DNA of 27,500 nucleotides from Botryococcus braunii (Eukaryota; Chlorophyta; Trebouxiophyceae), in the NCBI GenBank assembly GCA_002005505.1, contig KV908411.1:40001-67500 (forward strand), read 5' to 3'. The translations under genes were made by a program, and so were the position numbers. Within the stretch, counting starts at the first letter, position 1. Each line of letters starts with the position of its first letter. Positions 1 to 9,305 of this stretch are shown here, piece after piece. Below the pieces are notes generated by a model, which was not told where the DNA came from, did not search any database, and worked only from the letters and a program-made list of their open reading frames with translations.

Positions 1-74
1 CTTTTGCTCCTGAGTAAGCAGGTGCGGATGATCCAAGAGAGGGACTGCATGGCTAGGGAAGATCCTTGTGACGC

Positions 75-185
75 TTATAAAGGGCTGTATCATCATACTC
101 ATATGAGTATGATCGTACAGCCATTTGTATTATTAAGGGATCTACTATCATACTCAAATGAGTATGATTATACAGCCCTTTATAA
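75..185. repeat. 111-bp fold-back (MITE-like) element
   Basis: Arms 75-113 and 147-185 are inverted copies of each other with two mismatches in 39 bp, and both outer ends read TTATAA. Each arm also contains its own near-palindrome around CATACTCAtATGAGTATG, so the whole element can fold as nested hairpins. It has no coding capacity. A small MITE or fold-back transposon is the simplest reading; a target-site duplication is not obvious. Confidence 0.6.
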
Positions 186-203
186 TCTTGAGCTAATGAG
201 GGT

Positions 204-291
<88 letters not shown>

Positions 292-317
292 CACACAAAT
301 GTGTGTGTGTGTGTGTG

Positions 318-372
<55 letters not shown>
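204..372. repeat. Opposed (CA)n / (GT)n microsatellite
   Basis: An interrupted (CA)n tract (about 204-297) is followed at once by a (GT)n tract (300-372), meeting at CACAAATGTG. The two halves are complementary, so one strand could form a hairpin more than 70 bp long. The open frames here encode only TH/CV repeats and are not genes. Confidence 0.9.
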
Positions 373-378
<6 letters not shown>

Positions 379-476
379 TCCTGCCCCCCATACATATCTT
401 GGGCAAAAGGGCACATCCCCCCCCCCCCCCATCCCCCCATTGCCCTCACCTCATGATCATTCACAGTGTAGACGGC

Positions 477-689
477 ATAGGATCCCCCGTAATGAGAGCA
501 TATGTGCGTGGTACTAGGTGTTCGTTAGGGATGGTGGGAGATGAGTTTCATTTCTTGTTCATTTGCCCATTATTAGAACATATTCGATATCAATTTAACC
601 TTTTTTTCCACCCGTGACTGCGGTCACTTACTCGCTTCATGTGGCAGCACGACGGTGAAGGGGTTGCAAGGTTTGTGGTTATCGCTTAA
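477..689 (+). pseudogene. Decayed 3' end of a LINE ORF2
   Basis: The plus frame ending at 617 reads VGDEFHFLFICPLLEHIRYQ, the H-x4-C half of the cysteine/histidine knuckle that ends many non-LTR retrotransposon polymerases. After a frameshift near 617, the frame 624-689 reads RFMWQHDGEGVARFVVIA and stops. Both parts correspond in order to the C-terminus of the larger LINE in this window (HHFVFHC, then [20 protein letters not shown]). No reverse transcriptase core is present, so this is a short relic. The family assignment rests on motif recognition only. Confidence 0.5.
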
Positions 690-1007
690 TAGGCCTACAC
701 AAATGCTTTAGGAACATCCAACTCTTAGTAGTGGATCTAGATTTTAGACAATATTGATTTATTTTAGACAATGTAATTAATTGTATATACCGTCATCTCT
801 TCAGCCATAATGTCTGGTCCTGGATCTAGTTTTCCTTCCTTCCGTCCGTCGCTTTTGGGAAATTCGCAAAATTTAAGTGATTCGCGGCTTACCGACCAGC
901 GTGGAGATCGGACCCTTTGCAATTATGAAAACAAACCGTGACGCCGTCACTGACAATCGAGGAGGCTAAACATGTGCATGGGGACTGCGAAGGCACATGT
1001 GCATGCT
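690..1007. other. AT-rich spacer, no gene seen
   Basis: About 300 bases after the LINE relic carry no exon-like frame, RNA gene or tandem repeat that I can support. Confidence 0.5.
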
Positions 1008-1735
1008 TCAGTCACATGCCGAGTCTTCAGCCACGTGTGCAGCCCTCACAGTGTCACCTGTAGTCCTACAGTCACATGGCCAGTCCTCGAACTCACATGC
1101 GCGGTCCTCACAATCACACGTGCAGTACTCACAGTCACATGGCCAGTCCTCATAGCCATATGCGCGGTCCTCACCCACACATGTGCAGTCCTCAGTCCCA
1201 TGTGCAGTCCTCACAGTCTCACGTGCAGTCATTACAGTCACATGGCCAGTCCTCACAGTCACATGTGCAATCTTCGCAGTCACATATGCAGGTCACACAG
1301 TCACGTGTGCAGTCCTAGGAGCATTCAATTAGATGTCTAATCTTCACCGTCACGTATACAATCTTCACCGTCACATGGGTAATCTTCGCCGTCGCATGTG
1401 TTATCTTCACCGTCACATGTGCAACCCTTACAATCCCATGGCCAGCCCTCACAAGCTCACGTGCAGTCCTTACAGTCACATGGCCAATCCTCACAGTCAC
1501 ATGTGCAGTCCTCACTGTCACATGACCTGACCTCACTGCCACATGACCTGACCTCACTGTCACATGACCTGACCTCACTGTCACATGACCTGACCTCACT
1601 GTCACATGACCTGACATCACTGTCACATGACCTGACATCACTGTCACATGACCTGACCTCACTGTCACATGCCCAGTCATGGCAATCAATGTCCACTCTC
1701 CACTTTCACACTCACTGTCACATGACCTGACCTCA
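1008..1735. repeat. 21-bp minisatellite built on CACATG
   Basis: About 730 bp of a 21-bp unit with three successive variants: cagtcctcacagtcacatg-type (about 1030-1320 and 1430-1530), aatcttcaccgtcacatg-type (about 1333-1420) and tgacctcactgtcacatgac-type (about 1515-1680, nearly perfect copies). Because 21 is a multiple of three, all frames on both strands stay open, which explains the apparent 110-150 residue reading frames; these are repeat artefacts. Confidence 0.9.
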
Positions 1736-1900
1736 CAGGTACACAGAGCCTGCTTTCTATATTGCAACACACTTTGACGACACTCTTCCTCCTCAACCCA
1801 TCATTCCAAGCCTCAGATGGGCCTCAATCCCACCTCACTCAAGGGCTTTCCTCCTTCCTACCCAAAATGATAAAAACCTCCCGCGGAAAGAACACAACAC

Positions 1901-1901
<1 letters not shown>

Positions 1902-1972
<71 letters not shown>
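1902..1972. repeat. (CA)n capped by (CG)n
   Basis: A (CA)n tract to about 1957 passes directly into (CG)n at 1958-1971. Both halves are alternating purine-pyrimidine DNA with Z-forming potential. Confidence 0.9.
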
Positions 1973-2078
1973 TGCCAAACCGCCTAAATTTTGCGGTCAG
2001 ATGCGGCCAAAGCCTTCTTCACGCAGGAGATCTTGCGGAGCACGTTTTCGCATTCTCATATTCACCTACTCTCATCCC

Positions 2079-2275
2079 CACATGCGCAGGCACTTAATCC
2101 TCACAACCGCAGGCACTTGAAGTCGGTGCATGCCTTTGCATCCTTGCATGCGCATCCATGTTTGCATCGTCACATGTGCAGGCACTTAACCTCACATGCG
2201 CAGGCACTTGTCCTCACATGCGCAGGCACTCATTCTCACATGCGCAGGCACTCAAGCTCACAGGCGCAGGCCCTT
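2079..2275. repeat. 22-bp minisatellite (CACATGCGCAGGCACT)
   Basis: Copies at 2171, 2193, 2215, 2237 and 2259 are spaced exactly 22 bp, with outlying degenerate copies at 2079 and 2102. The core CACATG is shared with the 21-bp array upstream, so the two may be related. Confidence 0.85.
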
Positions 2276-2279
2276 CAGT

Positions 2280-3658
2280 CAGTCCGTTCCCCGAGGGAAC
2301 GTGGCCCTTGCAGCCAACAGATCGTACTTCCAAATGGCGCAAAAAGTAGGTATCTCTTTCCTGAAAGGAGAAGAACAAATCTGCCTTTTAAAACTGTGTG
2401 CCACCTATCGCAACGGAGCACCCTTCCAACTCAGAGTGGCGCCATGTTGTCGCCGTGCCGTACTCTCCAAACACAAGATGGCCGTATTCTCCAAACACAA
2501 GATGGCGGAATGCTGTCGCATTGCCGCATCCTCCAAGCTCAGAATGGCGCAGCAGCGGAGAGGCACGGCACGCGTACATTCTACGCAGGCTCTCCAGGTA
2601 TTGCATCTTTGTAGCGTCGAGGCCCCCCGGAGTCAGCAAATCTGCATCCCTTACTAATCTGCATCCCTTACCAATCTGCATCCCTTACTAATATGCATCC
2701 TGTACTAATCTGCATTCCGCACCAGTCTGCCTTCCTTACTGATCTGCGTCCCTTACTAGTACGCAGGCGTTCCGCTTCCTGCACCGTAAGCTGTAGAACG
2801 ACACCGAAGCCGGCGAGACGACGTCCGCAACTTTCACCGTCATTTGTTTTGTGCGCCCGCACTTGATGTTGCCGCACCCTGCTGTGTAGCAATCCCACTG
2901 TCATTGCTTCCTTGCCTTCTCCTCGGGTGTCGCACCCTGTGTCTCTGTAACGCTTTTCTTGAACAGGAAACATCTTCCCGGAAACTTCCGATGATGGTTT
3001 CCTGGGTCACGCCATTCATTCCCGAATAGAGCCTGCTGCCATGTTGCTGCGCCGCGGCCGTCAAGCTGCGAGATGCTGGGAAGGCAGACCGACTCGAAGC
3101 AACCAGCAAACCTGCCGCCTTTAAATGTCAAATTTTGAAGTTCAAATGCTGCGCATGCGCTTGCCGAGACGCGTGTTCAGAGAGCGAGCAGACACAGCAG
3201 CGTGCCAAACTGCCAAACTGCCTCTTGGCGCAGACGGGTACAGCAACCACCAAATCTCCCTGTTATACTTCTGCGCAGCTCTTCTTGTACGGCATCCTCC
3301 AAGCGCAAACAGGAACAGCAACCAACCAAATCCACGTGCTGTGCTCTTGCGAATGCACTGCACATGCCGCAGCTACCATGAGCAGACATCCAGCTGTCCA
3401 CATGTTGGTCCAGTGCAGATGCAATGAAATCCTCTGCAGATGTAGACATTGATGTATCCCTGTTGGAACAATTGGCATTACACTCCAAGTTGGAGTAAAT
3501 TTAGGGTGAATCCGTCTTTGGTACGTCTTGCAGGCATTTCAAAGCCCACAGTGACGAGTGTTTTCACGCATACCATGAAGACGAATAGGGCAAAAACAGT
3601 CTTCAAGACTGCCTGGCTTTCATTAAATCACTCGCTCGCTCACCTCCAGGACTGCATT
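2280..3658. other. Gene-poor stretch with small duplications
   Basis: No convincing exon. It holds an 18-bp tandem array (listed separately), a direct repeat tctccaaacacaagatggc at 2464-2510, and a duplication of about 75 bp in which gcgcagacgggtacagcaacc (about 3228) recurs as gcgcaaacaggaacagcaacc (about 3302). The frames on both strands that pass through look like chance frames. Confidence 0.45.
2638..2762. repeat. 18-bp tandem repeat (aatctgcatcccttacta)
   Basis: About seven copies of an 18-bp unit. The first three are almost identical; later copies diverge to ctgcattccgcaccagt and ctgccttccttactgat. Confidence 0.85.
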
Positions 3659-3815
3659 TTACTCCTCCAGGAAATAGTGCGGAGGCAGATCCGGCAATAT
3701 GTTCTCCCAGGGCAGGTCGAAAGAAGCCAAGAAGTCAACCATTTCTGCCTTTCTCTTAATTTTGGTGTAGCCCGGCAGCTGATACTCCCGACAAATCTTT
3801 GTTAAATCCGCAACC
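3659..3815 (-). pseudogene. Frameshifted SAP-like terminal exon
   Basis: On the minus strand, after a possible acceptor ttccag (3817-3816), the frame reads VADLTKICREYQLPGY, then TKIKRKAEMVDFLASF. This resembles a SAP motif (a helix ending in a cysteine, a loop with LPG, then a basic helix ending in DFL), a small DNA/RNA-binding fold. At a TTTT run (about 3721-3724) the best continuation moves one frame to DLPWENILPDLPPHYFLEE and stops at 3659; without that shift the frame runs into unconvincing sequence. I read it as the last exon of a broken gene or element. No upstream exon was found, and a (CCCCG)n tract lies just upstream. Confidence 0.35.
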
Positions 3816-3819
3816 TGGA

Positions 3820-3841
3820 ACCCCGCCCCGCCCCGCCCCGA
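3820..3841. repeat. (CCCCG)n pentanucleotide tract
   Basis: Four tandem CCCCG units, next to the possible acceptor of the SAP-like exon. Confidence 0.8.
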
Positions 3842-4019
3842 GCTGTGTCTTCATGGAGGCTGATTAAGCGGCTGGCTCGGCACAGCCGTTTACATTATTG
3901 CGTGTGGGTCACCGTTTGTAAATGATAAGACCCTGGGAATCTCCAAGATAACAGAAAAGCCACCAAGGGGTTCCAACATCAATTAGAAAAAAGGGGGGAG
4001 GAAAAGGGGAAAAAGGAGT

Positions 4020-4070
4020 GAACGCACGCACGCACGCACGCACGCACACACACGCGCGCGCGCGCGCACA
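4020..4070. repeat. (ACGC)n, (CA)n, (CG)n compound repeat
   Basis: Tandem CGCA tetramers pass into a short CA tract and then (CG)n, all alternating purine-pyrimidine. Confidence 0.85.
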
Positions 4071-4110
4071 TAACAAACCAAAATACAAAAAGGTCCAGGT
4101 TAATAGCGAT

Positions 4111-4402
4111 GCCCCTGTTGGACTCCAAGGTAGCATGAAAACCCCTGTAGGGTTCAGAGACACACACAAAAGCCCCTGTGGGGTAAAAGGCTAAGAGAAA
4201 AGCCCCTGTAGGGTAGGGTTCAGAGGGACACACAAAAGCCCCTGTGGGGTAAAAGGCTAATAGAGAAGCCCCTGTAGGGTTTCAGGGTTAAAAAAAGGAA
4301 GTCCCTGTAGGGTACAATGGTAACAGAAAAGCCCCTGTGGGGTTTCAGGGTACCATAAAAGCCTCTGCGGGGTACCAGGCTAATATGAAGCCCCGGTGAG
4401 GT
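4111..4402. repeat. Ten-copy ~31-bp hairpin repeat
   Basis: The core gCCCCTGTrGGGGt-type motif starts at 4111, 4141, 4172, 4202, 4238, 4268, 4301, 4331, 4361 and 4390, spaced 29-36 bp. The core is an imperfect dyad (CCCC-TGT-GGGG) that can form a 4-bp stem with a 3-base loop. The A-rich spacers vary (aaaaggctaa, cagagacacac) but are also partly repeated. See findings; it is not a CRISPR array. Confidence 0.85.
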
Positions 4403-4440
4403 CCCAGTGTAGGTTGTGACTGGAGTGCTGGGCTGTTCAT

Positions 4441-4750
4441 TCTATATGATGAGAAGTACAAGGCAGTAGCACCGGCTATTACATATGATGAGGGTACGAG
4501 GCAGTAGCACCCGCTATAATACATGATGAGGGTACAAGGCAGTAGCACCCGTTTATTATGTATGATGAGGGTACAAGGCAGTAGCACCCGTCTATTATAT
4601 ATGATGAGAAGTACAAGGCAGTAGCACCCGTCTATTATATATGATGAGGGTACAAGGCAGTAGCACCCGTTTATTATATATGATGAGAAGTACAAGGCAG
4701 TAACACCCGTTTATTATATATGATGAGAAGTACAAGGCACTATCACTCGA
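4441..4750. repeat. 39-bp minisatellite (gatgag..gtacaaggcagtagc)
   Basis: Eight copies, with gatgag at 4448, 4487, 4525, 4564, 4603, 4643, 4682 and 4722. Two unit types occur: gatgagGGTacaagg and gatgagAAGTacaagg. Since 39 is divisible by three, the minus strand stays open and gives a repeated YNRRVLLPCT peptide, which I treat as an artefact. Confidence 0.9.
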
Positions 4751-5034
4751 GCACCTTCTCCAAAAAATCTTAAGGCGTACACCGTGCAAGTGCAAGGAGT
4801 GTGCCAATATACATGTGCATGCATGAATGGTTTTGGAGATTGGATGAGATGAGAAAAGGGGGAGCAGGACAGAAACAGAAAGCTGTAATCCACAAGGACA
4901 TTTGAGGCTTCAGCTGAACACCGGGGTCTCCCACAGACTGCAAGTGGATGATGCGAATATCAGAAAAAAGGGACGGCATGTGCGTGCATGTGCACGCTCG
5001 CAACTGTGGGGCGTGACTGTATGCGCATGCATGC

Positions 5035-5051
5035 GGGTGCGTGCGTGCGTG

Positions 5052-5149
<98 letters not shown>

Positions 5150-5187
5150 GCGCGCGTGCGGGCGTGCGTGCGTGTGTGTGTGTGTGG
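5035..5187. repeat. (GT)n microsatellite with CG cap
   Basis: A (GT)n run of about 90 bp (5052-5140), then CGCGCGCGGCGCGCG, short GCGT repeats and a G-rich tail to about 5205. Confidence 0.9.
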
Positions 5188-5385
5188 GGGGGGAGGGGGG
5201 CGAATGTGGGGGTCGGGAAACCGGGGGTAAACTAATGTGGATGTTACTGATGGCATCCCATAAACCCAAGTGGCTACGATTTGCACCCAGACTGCCCCCA
5301 CTAGCTTTGGCTGCATCCTCAGCCAATTCTTATTCTATATTCTTTATACTATATTAAGAAGTACTGTAAGACACTAGTATGAAAC

Positions 5386-6357
5386 TCAGAGCGGGAGACG
5401 CACATTCCGATTCTCCAAGCGGTCGGCGATTATGCCATACTTCACAGGGTTCGCAAATCGCCAACGAGGGCCCAGAGACAGGACCTTCGACTCATTAATT
5501 AGGTAAGGAGCATCCGACCCCAAACTTTTGGGAGGCCTGCCTTTCTTGCCTTTTCCCTTGGCCTGCCCCACGGGGGCTCCAATTTCCTGACTGTGGGTTG
5601 GCTCCACTTGGCCCTCCTCCGCAGCCAGAATGGCGGATTCTTCGCGATCCCTAGTCTTTTTCCTTCCGCGCTTTTTTCCAGCCACTTCTCCCTCCGCAGG
5701 TGCGCTACCTGCACCGCTGCCTCCCCCTCAGTGCTATTCCACACTCCCAGAGCTCATTTTTTTGCATTGAATTGCATTGCATTACGTTGCTTTGCAGTGC
5801 ATTGCATTGCAATGCATTGCATTGCTCTTGCATTGCTTTGCATTGCATTGCTCTTGCATTGCATTGCATTGCATTGCTCTTGCACTGCTCTTACATTGCA
5901 TGGCATTGCGTTTGCATTGCTAACTCCCCACTAGGTCCGGTATCGACTCCAGGACTCGCAGTTGCATGCCCTTCCGCCGCCTACAATGTCCCGCACTGCC
6001 AGATCCGATGCTCATCAGATCATGCGCTTGAAAATGAGGCCAGCGGGCCAATACTTCTGATGTTCTTTCCCCTCCCCAGCTTCCGCTTCCCCTCAGTGCG
6101 GCAGCTGTGCAGCCCCTGAAGAACAGCAGCCTCGTCCAATTTTTGCACAGACTAGGTTTTATACAGCTATCCAATTTGAGAAAAGGTTTTCGGGACGTAA
6201 AGCCAGCCAACACAGCAGCCTCTGTCCTGGTCTCTTTGGAGCAAGACGGATCAACGAATGCAGCCTTTGCGGTGCTGCCATGCTGCTTTCTCCGCATGTG
6301 CCGGGTCATGCATGCTCCCTATTTTTTTTCTTCTTTTTTTCAATTTTTTCCCTTTTT

Positions 6358-6402
<45 letters not shown>

Positions 6403-7998
6403 AAGGCAGATCAACGCATGCATCCTATTCTTCCGAGGCTGAAGAACAGCAGGCTTGCCCAACTATCGCACAGAACAGCAGCCTCTGTCCTGGTCTCTTT
6501 GGAGCAAAAGGCAGATCAACGAATGCATCCCATTCTTGCCAGGCATATGTACCGGCACACATCGTCGAAGACCTCTCTGAACCTGGGGCTGAAGTTTTCG
6601 CAAATGTGCATGGAAAGACACGCATTCGCTGGGAGAGGGGACTGATCCCACCCGAATGTTGACGCACAGGGCCCATATTTTCCAACCACCTGCGTCATTG
6701 CTCCTCTCCCACACCCCCTAGTTGTTCTAATGGTACATCTCTCCTCTCCCACCTCCCTATTTGTTCTAATGGTATAAGTCGTGGTGCTGATATCTGGTCC
6801 TTCCCCTCCGCCCCCCCCCCCCCCAAAAAAAAAGGATCCCCCCCCACCCCTTTCCTTCCTTCGCAAGGCTCCTCTCCTTTTGCATATCTTCCCTCACATC
6901 AGCACCAACTCTTCGTGTCCAACTGCTACCTCTTCCACCCCCTTTTCTTCTGCTTCCATTTCCACGTCATCTCGTTGTTTCCCCTATTTCTAGTAACCTC
7001 CTTTGTTGATCTGTTCTTCCTCCCTCAACCTCCTTTTAAATATCATTTTTCCTCCTCCTACACGTTCCTGCTCTTTACATCAGTGCCCCGCTCCCTGCTT
7101 CCTGAGCCCCTACTCTGGAATCCCCTGCTGCCCTTATCTTTCCCCAACAAATGTAGGCATGTGCCGGGTCAGGCACACTTTACACTAATGCTAAAACTAG
7201 GCCATGTAGCGTACCATTGGATGCGCTTCCAGTCGGTGCAGCTTTCAACGTCCTCGCATTCTTTCTCCGGGATCTTGCTACTGGCGAAGGACTGCCATTT
7301 GCATTGTCTGTGTTCATCATTGGTGCTGAGTCTGGCTGCTGAGCTTTCTCTTGGACAGCTTCCAAAAGGTGCCCTGGCTCGCGATGAGAAGGCTCCTCGC
7401 CAGGCTGACCTTCCTCTGTGACTGTGGCGGTCCTGACAGAGTGGTGTTCTTGAGGCTTGGATGCCTCAGGAGACTGCAGTATGTGCGTGGAGGAGGAGGA
7501 ACTTCCCTGCACTGGAGCCTGAGTGTGTTCGGGCAATCTATGCCCCAGTGCTGGATCTTTCCCCTCCAGGCCATTGAATTTCAAAGTGTGACCTTCGACC
7601 GTGTCCATGTTATTCTGCTCTCTTGGTGACAGCCTCCCTTGTTCCGCCTCCGCTTCTTCCTTGGTGCCAAATACGAAAAGGGTGCTCCCGTCATCTCTCC
7701 CTGAACAGAAAGACGGATAAATTGACACTAAATGAGTAAATAAATGAACGTGCTTAGCGTGACAAGGGGTATTACTCCTTGAATCCACCGCACATAGCCT
7801 TGATCAACATGACTGGATCCGTTCTCACGGGTTGTAGACAAACGCACTGCATGCTTCCTACCTTCCGTCCTTACAAACTCCAAATTTCCGCCAGTTTCGC
7901 TAGCTCTCACCCGTAGAGATTGCTGAGAGATAGGGGAGCATGTACGGCATGACTTGCGCAGCGGGAGTTGCCACAAAATTTTTGAAGACCCAGCAGCA
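5386..7998 (-). CDS. Basic AT-hook protein, 5' end missing (3 exons)
   Basis: Three minus-strand exons join in phase: 7862-7998, 7215-7700 and 5386-5708 (stop at 5386). The junctions are GAA G|GG AGA (donor gtagga, acceptor tctgttcag) and AAT G|GT AGC (donor gtacgc, acceptor ggtgcag); both are phase 1, which supports the model. The first exon reads LPLRKSCRTCSPISQQSLRV and, across the junction, NLEFVRTEGRDDGSTLFVFG, which loosely recalls a forkhead-associated fold (weak). The middle exon is polar, low-complexity and ends in a basic patch RSRRKNARTLK. The last exon carries KKRGRKKTRDR and an AT-hook-like KKGRPPKS, then a conserved-looking end (SKVLSLGPRWRFANPVKYG). About 315 codons are visible. 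A nuclear, DNA-binding role is inferred from the basic motifs. The 1506-bp intron holds pentamer, poly-T and duplicated sequence. The exon before 7998 was not found. I do not recognise the family. Confidence 0.55.
5760..5921. repeat. (TTGCA)n pentanucleotide repeat
   Basis: About 160 bp of TTGCA/GCATT units with scattered variants (GCTCTTGCATT recurs). It lies within the last intron of the minus-strand basic-protein gene. Confidence 0.9.
6110..6560. repeat. Tandem duplication with poly-T expansion
   Basis: The block acagcagcctctgtcctgg (6211 onward, running to about 6243) recurs at 6475-6507, and ggcagatcaacg-atgcatcc-attctt occurs at about 6405 and 6509. A run of about 41 T (6361-6401) lies inside the duplicated segment, preceded by broken T runs from 6322. 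The flanks (gcatgctccctattttt and gcatgcatcctattctt) are similar, so the T run may have expanded within one copy. It could also be a retroposed poly(A) tail on the minus strand. Confidence 0.6.
6698..6780. repeat. Direct repeat, two copies of ~49 bp
   Basis: cctctcccacaccccctagttgttctaatggta is followed by cctctcccacctccctatttgttctaatggta. Only the repetition is clear. Confidence 0.7.
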
Positions 7999-8214
7999 CT
8001 GGGCAAATAAGTATGAAAAGACTGCATTCTGAGTTCAGGTTATTCCACCCTTTACTTGGAACTTGCTAGTGCCGTAGTCCATGCATGGCCATGTTGGAAC
8101 AGATGAGTCGGAACTACCTGGACGGTTTCAACGATCCGGAGAGTGGATCATCCAGGCCTGTTGGATGTCCTAATCCGAACCTCGGGTTCCGAATGCCAGC
8201 CTGGACAGACGTCA

Positions 8215-8590
<376 letters not shown>

Positions 8591-8919
8591 ATGGGAATAT
8601 GTAATTTCTGCACTTACGGCCATTCGGATGTCGATACGTGACTATTCGGGCATCAAGGGCCCGGGACTGATATATTTAAAATCACGAGTGAAGCCTATCC
8701 TAACCGCACACCATAAATCCATCATGCAGGGCTTCCGCACGGGGTTTTCCACCTTGCATCAGATCTTCGCGGTTCAGCATGCTGCGCACTTCATGCGCAC
8801 TTCATTGACCTCGCTACGCCAGAGCACCCCTTACTTTTATGCTCTTTGGATTTGAGTAAAATCACTCAAATAATAACTTTAAAGCTTATGATCGGGTTTC
8901 TCGCCCCTTCTTTGGGAGG

Positions 8920-8949
8920 CATTATATAATGCCTGAGATATATCTCAGG
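8920..8949. repeat. Two abutting perfect palindromes
   Basis: CATTATATAATG (8920-8931) is followed without gap by CCTGAGATATATCTCAGG (8932-8949). Both are perfect dyads inside the LINE, just after motif A. Confidence 0.9.
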
Positions 8950-9029
8950 GGGGTGTACCAGCCCAATTCTGGCTGCTGTGAAATCCTTGCATGAAGATGC
9001 CCAAGTTACGTTTATGTGTAGCTACGTAG

Positions 9030-9127
9030 CCTAGTAGCCTAGTACCTAGTACCTATGTAGTAGCCTATAGGGGGTATACCTAGTAGCCTAGTACCTAGTA
9101 CCTGTGTAGTAGCCTATAGGGGGTACG
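9030..9127. repeat. 49-bp tandem duplication inside the LINE
   Basis: Two copies (9030 and 9079) of a 49-bp unit made of smaller cctagta words, differing at a few positions. It interrupts the polymerase between the block before motif B and motif B itself. Confidence 0.9.
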
Positions 9128-9219
9128 TCCGTGGCGCTCGTGAAGCCTCGGGTCGGTATTCTAAAGGGTCCCCGGGGCCCTATTAGTCCTACTATTCAGG
9201 GCTATGCTGATGCATCATA

Positions 9220-9305
9220 TGACTACAAACTTCTGGCCAAGTCCCAGGAGGAGTTCCAGGATATCCTGGAACTCCTCCTGGGACTTGGCCAGAAGTTTGT
9301 AGTCA
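9220..9305. repeat. 86-bp perfect palindrome in the polymerase ORF
   Basis: Every base of 9220-9262 is mirrored in 9263-9305; the centre is GATATC (9260-9265). Similarity extends a little further out with one indel. The left arm encodes KLLAKSQEEFQD and the right arm ILELLLGLGQKF. See findings for a possible origin. Confidence 0.95.

Noticed and set aside
3148..3160. TGCGCATGCGCT, an NRF1-like promoter site
   Set aside because: No transcription unit could be assigned and alternating GC words are common in this window.
4111..4402. CRISPR-like array (ten dyad repeats at ~31 bp)
   Set aside because: Spacers are themselves repetitive and shorter than typical, the repeats vary, no cas genes are present and the host is eukaryotic.
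4345..4695. 116-residue repeat protein (YNRRVLLPCT units)
   Set aside because: The 39-bp period keeps any frame open; no start context, splice sites or homologous family seen.
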